Shown: one piece after another, positions 11,427-21,363 of the stretch
How the letters are laid out: every line of letters begins with the position of its first letter
How positions within the stretch are numbered: position 1 is the stretch's first letter
Source: Codonopsis lanceolata
Lineage: Eukaryota > Streptophyta > Magnoliopsida > Asterales > Campanulaceae
Direction: 5' to 3'
NCBI GenBank assembly: GCA_013146195.2
Contig: CM028381.1
Location: 55,259,573-55,323,572 of the forward strand
DNA: 64,000 bases
The notes under the pieces: model-generated
What the model was told of the DNA's origin: nothing
Database searches by the model: none
The model's input: only the letters and a program-made list of their open reading frames with translations
Made by a program: the position numbers and the translations under genes

Positions 11427-14400
11427 TGTGACGACCCGACCCGGAACCCAAGACGAAATCCCAAGGTCGTGCCGTTGGGAAACAAGTAACAACAAGCAAG
11501 TAACAAATAATGAGTAAGGCCATAGCGGCGATACGCCAACAACTTAAAACACATATGGAAGCGAAATGTAATAAAACAGTGGCGCCCGAGCTAACAAGCT
11601 CAAACTAAAAACAACCAAAGACATAATTAATCTCTTGGTCCAAAAATTCGACGCACGTGCCGCAACATTGGGCACGTAGAGCAAAACTCCCTGTCATGCA
11701 ATACAATTATATAAAATAAATAAACCAAGTCATCGGCGACGTTACAGCCGGAACCCAACATTACACTAAGTCTAAGACTCTAGTCTAACATACTCAATGG
11801 CTAAAAACATGCCAGAGAACAAACATAATAATTTAACCATCAATGTAACATGCTAAAACATATTCACCAACTTTACCAAGCGCGACTAACACAATTCGGC
11901 TACCAACGGTATAAGTTCTAATAATTATAAGTACTAACATCAAGATAGCATACTTAAATGTAACCATCAATATACACCAAGCACGACTACTACAAGTCAG
12001 CTACCAAAAGAATAAGCTAACCAACATAATTATAAATATTACAATTCACACAAATAGGTTTGCTACCCATCATGAAGTTTACATAACTTCATTTTTTTCC
12101 CAACGTCCTTACCAAAAGAAAATAAACTAACTAAGTATCAACCTTGACAAAAAGGAACTTCGCCAACAAAATCTTCTTGAACTACTTCGATCCGCCCGCA
12201 CGGCTCGGATCTAGGGAAAACAATCAACAAATAGGAGTAAGTCATAAAGACTTAGTAAGTTACTAAACATAACTTCCTATCATGGCATCATGCTCAATAT
12301 TAAGATATCATGCTACCAATATAATATGACATTGTATTAAAATCATGTCAAGATATTCATGCTCAACGATAATAAATCATGCTATCATTATAGTATGACA
12401 TTTCATTGAAATCCTTGTCAAGGCATTTTATGCTTAACGATAATAATTCATGTTATTGGCATAACATAGCATTCCAATAATTTTCATGTCAAGGCATATA
12501 AGCTTAACAACAATAATTCATGCTTTTGACGTAATACCACATTCCAATAATATTCATGTTAAAGCATTTATGCTTAACAACCTTAAAAGTAATGTTATCC
12601 ATAAGTATAACAATTATGAAACCATTCCAACCATCATATCATATCATATTCACAAAGCACATTATTCACATAAGTACTTGTGAGACAATTCATATATAAG
12701 GGATATGATACCATTACCATTCCTTCTGTCGTGTCGCTCCTGCAAAAACACGTGCAAAACCCTTATGTGTCCTCGATATCCCTTTCGTGGATATCGACGT
12801 CCCCGAGACAATCCCCGCTCGAGTTCCATAGTTATCAAAGTCATGTGTATTACTACAACTAAGATAAACTACTTCCCCACCGTGGCCATCGATGGAGGGG
12901 TGTGTGACCAAGACGGCGATCCATCGCGATCACGAATCCCATAATTCGTGAAGACGATCGCCCCGCCAAAGACTCAACAAACCGACTCCAGCTGGACTCA
13001 AAACCCAAGCACAAGTAATGTATACTCATATGCTCAAAAACGAGTAGGCACATACTCTACCATCAAACTAGTCATGCATTTCATTCACAACTAGCATAAA
13101 ATCACATTATAGAATCATATAAGCTCTCATAATCAAGTGTCCTTCATACACTTCAAAAATTCTTGGAGGCTTGACCTCCATGATTTCTACCCCAAATTTC
13201 GTAGGACTTAAGATTATAGTTCCTAAAATTCATACTAACCCAAAGGTTGATTCCGTTGAGTCCAATCTACACTTTCCAAAATTTAGGGCATAGAAGCATG
13301 GGCTACAATACCCTCCTATGTTCATGTCTAACATCATAGGCAAGATCCCCAAGCTCATTAAACCCACATAAACCCAATAAATCAATTAAATAGGTAACAT
13401 AGAGCACACATCACATTTAGGGCATAAATCTATTTAAATCACCTCACCAATCATGCTTTCCAAAACTTGAATAAATCACATAACATGGATTAATATACTA
13501 TACTACACATATATAACATATTAATCAAAGTTACAATCATGTTCATTAAGCCAAATCATCATTTGGGCATAACCCCTTCCAAGTAACTTCACCAATCATG
13601 CTCAACACACATGAATATATCACATAACAAGGATGAATAGGCTACTTTACATATGAATTTCATACTAATCTAGGTCTCAAATGGGTTCATCCAAGCTAAA
13701 TACACATTTAGAAACCTAGGGTTCATGGCATCTCTAAAAGCCCTAAAAATTGCACCCATTGATCTCACATAGCAAGATGATTATTTTCCCTAGGGTCAAT
13801 GGAGCCAAAAGAAGAAGGAAGCGATGTAGCAACTTACCTTGGTTCAGCCCCTACAAGGTTCAATCCCGAAATTCCAAGTGATGGGTGTTGTTCTCCTCAA
13901 TCCCCTCTTCAAAACTATGGTATGGCTTGAGAAATGAAGGTCCCAAGCTATGGTCTCCAAGACTGGACCCTTATGGAACCGTAGAAAATTCCTCTCTTCA
14001 GCCCTCAAGAGTTCTCCCACGTTTTTGTGGAGTTATGGCTGAATATGGGAGGCTCAAGACAAGTGTTTGTGGCTTATATTGGTTAGGAAGTAAGTGGGTG
14101 TAGTTTAGATTAGTGGGGTTGTTTCCCTTTAATTAACCACCTTAATCTCACCCTAAAACTCTAATAGATGGTTAGGACAAATCATAAGACACTTAGGAAG
14201 GTTTAGGGTTAGTTTAGGATTGGTTTGGGTGGGGATAGTTTGGACAACATTGCAAATAACACCCAAAATCCCGTAACAGGGAATCAGGTTTGATGCGGTC
14301 GCTAGGGTCATGAGTGATGCGCTCGCATCACTCTGGTATACTCAATTCTCACCTTTGTTGATTCCTAGCTCAGCCTCGGACTCTCCCGCATGCATCCTTG

Positions 14401-14854
14401 AGTCCTCCCAAGCCAAAAAGGGTCTAGAATTCACTCTAAAAGACCTCCAATCTATAACCTAAAAAATTAAGCTTCAAACCTCAACAAAACATGGTTTAGA
14501 ACTCACGAAGAACACTCCCGAACGACAACCGAAAAGGCCAAACGAAGAAGGTTTACGACTAGAATCAAACTAGCAACCAAACCGACGATGCAACTAGCAT
14601 TCAACCAACATCTAAAGCATGTAAATGATGTTATGAATGGCCTCTAACATTTATCCATATGTTTACAAGATAAATCATAAACCCTAGTTTCAAGGCATAC
14701 CGTGAAGGAAAGGTTCATACGAGCATCTCAAACGACGTCAATGAACATGCTATTGACTCTAACCATATGAGTGTGCTAAATTAACATGTTTATGATGATT
14801 ATGAATGTAAGAAATCATGCATAACACAAGCAAACAATGTTTTAGGGTTTTACA
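11427..14854 (-). mobile_element. Solo LTR of a Tekay-like gypsy element, inserted in C3 gag
   Basis: The insertion begins TGTGACGACCCGACCC and ends GGGTTTTACA, and is flanked on both sides by GCTTG (11422-11426 and 14855-14859). The gag frame resumes directly after it. The TGTGACGACCCG terminus is shared with the LTRs of G2 and G3, in which it marks the LTR 3' end on the minus strand; orientation is inferred from that. At 3428 bases it fits the long LTRs of Tekay/Del chromoviruses. There is no internal domain, so it arose by LTR-LTR recombination. It has a TATA-like CCAATATAAG on the minus strand near 14073-14083, a palindrome at 14312-14333, and hairpins at 12773-12797, 12931-12950, 13135-13153 and 13164-13180. 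ORFs inside are short and unsupported. Confidence 0.9.
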
Positions 14855-15519
14855 GCTTGGGTTATAATGATGAGCCCAGTTCGGCATACTCATCTGTCAC
14901 AAAGAAAGGTGAAACCTCCGAGACTGCTTATGATACTTCCTTCTCAAAACAGACTTTCGGAAACAAGGGTAAACATGGACTTGGTTATACAAGTGTACCA
15001 TACGTTTACCCCAAGGCTCAGAAAGGGAAAGCCAAAGAAACTGCTTCTAAAGAAAAGCTTGAGAAAGGAACGGTAGAGAAATCAAAGTCTACCGATAACA
15101 GCTCTGCCAAGGCAAAGTCTGCTGGTGGTAGACCTACGAAATCTCTGCTGGTACCTGTCAAGTTTGTCTATGAAACGGCTAAGGCATCTAAATTAGTTGA
15201 CTATAAACTTAAAGGTATTCTACCAAATCCTCCTAAAAAGGTTAACAACAGACCAGCCAAGGCTAAGTCTACTGGTAACAAATCAAGGAAGGTTCAACAA
15301 AAACCAATTATGTCTACCGTCAACAAACTAGTTGAACCCAAGACCGCTGTTAAGAACAAGGAATGCCACAAGCATTCTACAGCTAAAGCTAATCACAGTC
15401 CTCTGTGGAACTTTCATCTTTGTCATTCTTGTAACTATTTAGGCCATCTGGCCCCAGAATGTCTGTTAAGGTTCACACCAAAATCTGAGAGACCTAGTCC
15501 TCTCAAGGTTAGGCAGGTA
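14855..15519 (+). pseudogene. Sirevirus C3 gag, C-terminal part
   Basis: This continues the gag frame after the solo LTR (LGYNDEPSSAYSS). It is Lys/Ser/Thr-rich (221 residues open) and ends with a second perfect CCHC knuckle, CHSCNYLGHLAPEC, near 15420-15460. Two well separated knuckles in gag are typical of Sireviruses. The open reading here is uninterrupted, in contrast to C1 and C4. The stop at 15520 is followed 80 bases later by the protease. Confidence 0.85.
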
Positions 15520-15603
15520 TGAGTTCCAAAAGGTTGCTAATCCTCATGACCCAAAAGAAAATAAAGGGAACCTTGCTTCTTTGATCTTTTTCAGGTCTAC
15601 TTC

Positions 15604-15720
15604 ATGGCTATAGTTTCAGAAGATAAGGACATCTGGTACCTTGATAGTGGCTGTTCAAGACACATGACAGGGAACATAAGTCTACTCTCAGATATAGCTG
15701 AAGCTAAAGGTCCTATGGTC
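15604..15720 (+). pseudogene. Start of C3 protease, truncated
   Basis: The frame reads KDIWYLDSGCSRHMTGN, the copia aspartic protease active-site block (Asp-Ser-Gly), matching WYLDSG in C4 at about 35100. After about 15720 the sequence changes to gypsy LTR DNA, so the rest of the protease and all of pol are missing. Confidence 0.85.
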
Positions 15721-15819
15721 CTTCAACCTAGGGTTTCTTCCATGGACGAATTTGAGCTTGAGTCTCTGAAGTTCTCTGGTTTTGTTGAGCAGAAATGGCT
15801 GGAAGGGCTGAATTTTGTG

Positions 15820-15827
15820 TTTATATA
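15820..15827 (-). promoter_or_regulatory. TATA box of the G1 LTR
   Basis: TATATAAA on the minus strand, at the same position as the TATA boxes of the G2 and G3 LTRs. Transcription would run leftwards from near 15790. Confidence 0.55.
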
Positions 15828-16570
15828 CTTCCCAAGATGTCCCCAATCCAAGTGAAGTGATTAAGAAGCTTTCTATTGGCTAAGGCATGAAGACCATTGA
15901 TAAGCCATGATCCAAGGGTTCACAAGGGTCTTAGACAAGTCAACAAAGGTGGCTTTGAGTCTCCAAGGTCGGCCAAGGGGCAAGGGTTCAAGAGTCAATA
16001 GCTAAAATCCACTCAAAATGAACATAGGCTAAAAATTGGAGGATGCGGTCGCATCCAATTTGCCCCATGCGACCGCAAGGGGTCTTCTCCAGATTCTGCA
16101 CATTTTGATGTGCTCTCAGCATCTCCACGCGAGGCAGTGACCAAAACTTAATGCGGCCGCGAGGTTCAACACTAAAACTTCATCTTAAGTGACCCTAAAT
16201 GATCTCAAACTCTTTGGCAACAATCCTAAGGTGTAACCCAACTCAAAACCAGTCGGAAACACACCGGAAACACATCCGAAACAAGTTAAAACATGGCTCG
16301 AATCACGCGACGAATGGCCAACGAATCAAACACGAATCAATCCCAACTTAATCTAGGATAGAATGAACATGTATTAGGCTTATTTAATCAAGGTTATGGC
16401 TTGTATTCAAGGCCTAGAACTTAACCGAACTTCTCTCGAGACGAAATGAAGGCAATATAAGCAATGATGTAAAACGGCAAAACACAAACGAAGCAACGAA
16501 GCTTCTAAACTCCCAACCAAGCATGAAACAACTAAGATGGACATTTTAAATCTTATGTGCAAGGTATTAA

Positions 16571-16988
16571 GGGCTCGTTTGTTGTGGCTGATGGCTTATG
16601 ACTTATGGATGATAGCTTAAGCTGGTGGCTGAATGACTTTTGGCTGATTGCATGATAGGCATTTATTCTGACTATTGAAAAGCTGCTTATGAGTCGTTAT
16701 AATTATTTGTTAAAAAAAAACTTGAAAAATTAGTATTCATATTTTTATGTATATTTCATAAGAGGATGAAATGAGGATAATCAAATATTTATTAATGAAT
16801 AGTTGTCTTCATGTTTAAAAAAAACTCAAAAAAGTTTAAAATTTTGGCTTTGGATTTTTCAATGCATAAAGAGTGTTGTACCTTACTTATTGGCTTTTGG
16901 CTTATAAGCTGAAACAAACACTTTAAATATGACTTTTCAAAAGCCAAAAGCCAAAAGTCACTCCAAATAAGCTGCAACAAACAAGCAC
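16571..16988. mobile_element. Tourist/PIF-Harbinger-like MITE
   Basis: A 418-base AT-rich element with imperfect terminal inverted repeats: left end GGGCTCGTTTGTTGTGGCT, right end (reverse complement) GTGCTTGTTTGTTGCAGCT. It is flanked by TAA on both sides (16568-16570 and 16989-16991), the 3-base target preference of PIF/Harbinger elements. It has no coding capacity and sits inside the G1 LTR. Subterminal repeats of TTGGCTTTTGGCTT also recur on both sides. Confidence 0.75.
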
Positions 16989-17208
16989 TAAGACTCTCAT
17001 GAGACTTATTAAGGTGCTAACACGTTAATACGAACACCCGAAACAACAACAACAAGGCATGCAACGCATGGAAGACCATTACTCTATTATGATCTCAACC
17101 AACTCAATGCCAACAAGATATGAATGAAATGAAGTCTCAAATATGTCAAGACATATTATAAACATGTTATAATGATGACAATTATGAAATGGGGTTTGGG
17201 TTCTCACA

Positions 17209-18934
17209 TCCTCCCCCACTTAAAGGAATTTAGTCCCTAAATTCAAACCAGAAATCTCGAACAAGTAAGGGTATTTCTCCCTTATCTCAAGCTCAGTCAC
17301 CCATGTGGCTTCCTCAATATCATGATTCATCCACAAGACCTTCACTAAAGGAATCCGCTTGGTCCTCAAAACTTGCTCCTTGGTATCAAGAATCCTCACC
17401 GGTTTCTCAACGTAAGAAAGATCGAGCTCAAAGGTAATCTCCTCATAAGTAAGGACATGTGACTCGTCCTTCAAGTACTTACGAAGCATCGAAACATGAA
17501 ACACATCATGCACACCCGATATAGACGGTGGTAACGCAAGTCTATAAGCCAAAGAACCAATCCGCTCTAAGATCTCGAACGGACCAATAAACCTGGGAGA
17601 AAGCTTCCCTTTCTTCCACAACCGCTTTGTACCGCGTCGGGGCGATACCTTCAAGAACACAAAGTCACCAACCTGAAACTCAAGATCACGTCTCCGGTTG
17701 TGTGCGTAGCTTTTCTGTCTACTCTGAGTCGTAAGCAATCTGTCTCTAATCGCCTTCACACTCTCAATATTTGTAGTACCATCTCGAACCCCATAACTTA
17801 GCCTCACCAACTTCATCCCAAATCGGTGATCGACACTTACGCCCATACTATGCCAAATGCGGCGCCATCTCAATGCTTTCGGATCGATAGGTGTTATTAT
17901 ACGCAAACTCAGCCAATGGTAGATGTGAATCCCAACTACCCTTGAAATCCATAGCACACGCACGTAACATATCTTCCAAAATCTGTATCAATCGCTCCGA
18001 TCGACCATCGGTTGTGGATGAAGCGATCTTGAAATTCAGCTTCGTACCCAAAGCCTCCTGCAAAGAATGCCAGAACCTAGAAGTAAATCTGGGGTCTCTA
18101 TATGACACAATGCTAACCGGTACACCATGTAATCTCACAATCTCCTGAATGTACAACGCCGCCAAGCCCGACTCAAGCGTAGGAAATCGCAATAGGGATA
18201 AAATGAGAAGACTTAGTCAACCTATCAACGATAACCCAAACTGCATCAAAGCCTCTACGAGTGCGTGGCAACCACAGTAACAAAATCCATGGTGATATGC
18301 TCCCACTTCCACTCCGAAATCTCAAGTGGCTGAAGCAAACCGGCAGGTCTCAGGTGCTCAGCCTTAACCTGCTGGCACGTCAAACATCTCGAAACATACT
18401 CAGCTATCTCCCTCTTCATCCTATTCCACCAAAACTGCCTCTTCAAGTCACGGTACATCTTAGTACTACCCGGATGTATCGTATACTTGGCCTTGTGAGC
18501 CTCATCAAGAACCATACGTTTCACTTCATCAGAAGAAGGAACGCAAACCCTACCCTGAAATTTCAAGATCCCATCACTGTTTATCGCGAACTCGGGTGCA
18601 TTATTCTCACCCAATCCATCGATAATCTTCATCAAACTGGATCGTGCTTTGAGCTTCCTTGATCAACCCAAACAACACCTTGGTGTAGCACGAACACTAG
18701 CAAAGAGAACACTATGCTCATTCACAGCAGGGACTCCACTCACGGACATCCTCGAGCATCTTCCATTCCTCATCATCAAACAAGACATGTAGGATCTCCT
18801 ACTCAACGCATCCGCAACAACATTCGCTTTCCCCAGATGGTACAAGATAGTACAATCATGATCCTTAAGCTTCTCTATCCATCGCCTCTGTCTCATATTT
18901 AACTCCTTTTGCAAGAAAATGTATTTTAGACATA
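17209..18934 (-). pseudogene. Tekay element G1 pol remnant: RNase H end, integrase, chromodomain
   Basis: A polypurine tract (AAGTGGGGGAGGAT on the minus strand) adjoins the LTR. Reading from the right: end of RNase H (KLKDHDCTILYHLGKANVVADALSRR split over 18663-18938), integrase HHCC zinc region (HPGSTKMYRDLKRQFWW and CLTCQQVKAEH, 18255-18635), integrase core (17848-18192; IVSYRDPRFTSRFW) and a 247-residue open frame at 17220-17963. That frame holds the integrase C-terminus and a chromodomain-like end (VKVLWMNHDIEEATWVTELEIREKYPYLF). The order and the C-terminal chromodomain place it in the Tekay/Del chromoviruses. Everything upstream of RNase H is lost at 18934. Confidence 0.88.
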
Positions 18935-19232
18935 TCAAGATATCATCTTTAATATCAAGTCATAAAGACTTTGTGAGTTAACAATTATGCATGTCATGGC
19001 ATTATGCAACATACATAGCAAGATATCATCTTTAATATCAAGTCACTCAAAAGTATTCATTCAATAAACACTTAAATCACATATCCACGGTAGCACATTG
19101 TTTGACCTAAGTGCTATAAAGTAAACCACATAATAGGAGGATATGTTTTGGAACCGGTGCCGCTACGTAGCTCCTGCAATAGACAGCGTTAATATTCGTG
19201 CCAATGATACCCGTGATTAGTGTATCAAAGTA

Positions 19233-19912
19233 CCGAGTTCTCTTCTCGGGTACCAAGCTCTCTCCTTGGTACTTAGACTTTCCAATGTGCTCTTTTGGTT
19301 ACAGCAAAGGTGCTACTTCCCCACTGTGTCCAACAGTGGAGGCGTGTGTGATAAAAACCCGGTATAACAACCCATCACTATCACGAGTCCCATAACTCGT
19401 GACAGCGATGCATTGTCACACCAACGACTCAATCAAATATGCCAGCTGGACTAATGCAATGCCAAGTAGATGTTTACTCGTCATATAATCTCAAATAAGG
19501 AACAAGTTCGACAAGAGCGAACTTATTCAATAAGTAGTTGTTTACTCATTTAAGGAATCAAACAAGAATTCGACAAGAGCGAATTGAACATGTCAAATAG
19601 ATACACTATTCTACAACATGCTCTCAATGATGCATTTACTTCACACGATCACATAAACCGCATAAGAACTCAATCGAGTCTTACAAGCACACATACATCA
19701 AGGCATACTCATCAATCCATATCAAACTATCGTAAGCTAATTCATTAGTCTAACGAACTACATTCATCGAAGGGATTGATTGTGGAGTCGTTATTGTTCG
19801 ATAACTCCCTAATTTCAACTCCGGTGAGTTTTACTAAAATTGAACAATGAAGAGCATTGATACTATATGTATCACATTGCCCTTTTCTAAGTTCTCCGTT
19901 CATTTAGAACTT
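19233..19912 (-). other. Hairpin array in the G2 3' LTR leader
   Basis: Perfect inverted repeats follow one another: 19233-19249 (CCGAG/CTCGG), 19250-19272 (GTACCAAG/CTTGGTAC), 19382-19401 (CACGAGT/ACTCGTG), 19504-19524 (AAGTTCG/CGAACTT), 19565-19583 (AATTCG/CGAATT), 19784-19808 (GGAG-TTAT/ATAACTCC with a 3-base bulge), 19817-19830 (AACTC/GAGTT), 19858-19874 (TGATAC/GTATCA) and 19889-19912 (AAGTTCT/AGAACTT). Four of the first five have 7-base loops. They lie downstream of the TATA box in the direction of transcription, so they would be in R/U5 RNA. Confidence 0.7.
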
Positions 19913-20459
19913 GATAAATAAGTCGTTCATGTTCTTAAACTAGCCTTAAACACAATCCCGAGTTTCAAACCCTAGTTTCAGTGATTTTGTTAAACCTTGA
20001 ATTGAACCGAATTTTTTCACAAGAGTTATTCCCAAGCTCATTATAGACAACATTCATGCTTTACAAAATGTCAAAATCATAACTTCATAGAGATTTCATA
20101 AATTCATACACATATTTTATATGTTGAATTGAAGGTTTTGTCTTCACAAAAGATGTTCATAATCATCATTAAAACAACTATAATGAAGGGGTCATGTTAT
20201 TTTATTAAACATGAAAATCTCAGGGAATTGTCACTCACCTTAGTCCTAAGATTAATGGATGAATAAGTGATCAAGGCAAGGATTGTTGTAGAGGAGATTG
20301 AGGCCTTCAATTTGGCGGTCTCGGATCGCCGATCGGACCACCGGATCTCCGGGAAATGGTCTCACAAGTTGGTGTTCTTGATATGGACGAAAATGGTGAA
20401 GGAGCCTCTGAATCTCTGGTTTGTTCTTGATCAAAAATGGCTGAAAGGCTGAAATAAGG

Positions 20460-20467
20460 TTTATATA
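20460..20467 (-). promoter_or_regulatory. TATA box of the G2 3' LTR
   Basis: TATATAAA on the minus strand within GGAAGTATATAAACC, conserved in all G1-G3 LTR copies. The expected start of transcription is about 30 bases further left. Confidence 0.6.
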
Positions 20468-21363
20468 CTTCCCCTCAAACCCCCCAATCCAAGTGATGGT
20501 GATTATCTTGCTTCTAATTGGCCAAGGAAGGGTGACCATTGATAAGGAATGATCAAAGGGCTCAAACGGATTGTTGAAGAGTCAACAAAGGGGGCTTTGA
20601 GTCACCAAGGTCGGCCAAGGGGCAAGGGCTCAAGGGTCAATAGCCAAAACCCACTCAAAACTCACAAAACCAGATTCTGGAAAATAGACAGTCAATCTTG
20701 TAAAATCGACCAAAAATACCTCACACCTCCAAATGAGGTTCTTATTGAGTTTTATGAAACTAGACTCTTTAAGCTATAGTTTAGCCTTTTAAATTACTCA
20801 ATTTGGACTTATATTCATCAAAATATGGCTACTACAAGTTCAAGTACATAAGCTGATTTCCTAAAAACAGAATTCTGGCACAGCCGCAAGTCAAGACCTA
20901 AATGAGGTACTTATGCACCTTTGAAAAATACCATATTTTACAGGGAGTATCCTAACATATGTAGGTAAAACATAATAATTTTTTAGAAAATTCGCTTTAG
21001 TATATTGGTACCAGAAGTTTCCCGAAGTTTACCCAAAACCGGACTGAATCTGTGAAGTAATGTGTTGGTCATCTTATTTCCAAATGCAAGAAGTCTATGA
21101 ACAATGATTATGAAAGCATGGGAAATACTAGTACACTTGGTTTAGAACTCAAATGAACTTCTCGCAAGTTGAAAACACAAACAATACAAGAAACGAAGGC
21201 AATCCCGAGAAACCCTAAGGCTCAAACGAAGCAACAACGCTTCTAAACTCTCAACCAACTCAATGTAAACATGGTATGAATGAAATGAAGTCTCTAGCAT
21301 GTCAAGACCTATTATAAACATGTTATAATGATGACAAACACGAAATGGGTTTGGGTTCTCACA

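Larger units (their letters stand above)
15721..17208 (-). mobile_element. Partial 3' LTR of Tekay element G1
   Basis: On the minus strand this is the start of an LTR (TGTGAGAACCCAAACCCC at 17208). It aligns with the G2 and G3 LTRs through the TATA region (TTTATATACTTCCC near 15820) but is clearly diverged. It breaks off against C3 protease near 15721, losing R/U5. A palindromic GGATGCG-GT-CGCATCC lies at 16041-16056. A MITE interrupts it at 16571-16988. Confidence 0.8.
18935..21363 (-). mobile_element. Truncated 3' LTR of Tekay element G2
   Basis: The right end (minus-strand start) is TGTGAGAACCCAAACCC at 21363 and the sequence is nearly identical to 26105-28504. The last 590 bases of the LTR (counterpart of 25510-26100) are missing. 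At the left break a 25-base LTR piece, AGATATCATCTTTAATATCA and following bases, appears at 18939 and again near 19021. The TATA box is at 20460-20467 (minus strand) and the leader hairpin series at 19233-19912. Confidence 0.9.

Noticed and set aside
12060..12700. CATATCAT/CATGCT-rich segment of the solo LTR as a tandem satellite
   Set aside because: Words such as ATTCATGCT and AACAATAATTCATG recur irregularly (12370-12590) but without a fixed period; it is better treated as part of the LTR.
18261..18662. Plus-strand ORFs opposite the Tekay integrase (also 22421-22948, 46187-46786)
   Set aside because: They are antisense shadows of integrase and RNase H coding sequence; the same shadows recur wherever the pol is present.
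19502..19585. CRISPR-like repeat pair (GACAAGAGCGAA twice)
   Set aside because: There are only two units inside a plant LTR, and they are hairpins with different stems; no array and no prokaryotic context.
20252..20539. A 95-codon minus-strand ORF present in three Tekay LTR copies (also 27393-27680, 51803-52090)
   Set aside because: It spans the TATA box, so it lies partly upstream of the expected transcript. Identity between copies reflects recent duplication; the G3 3' LTR and G1 copies do not keep it.
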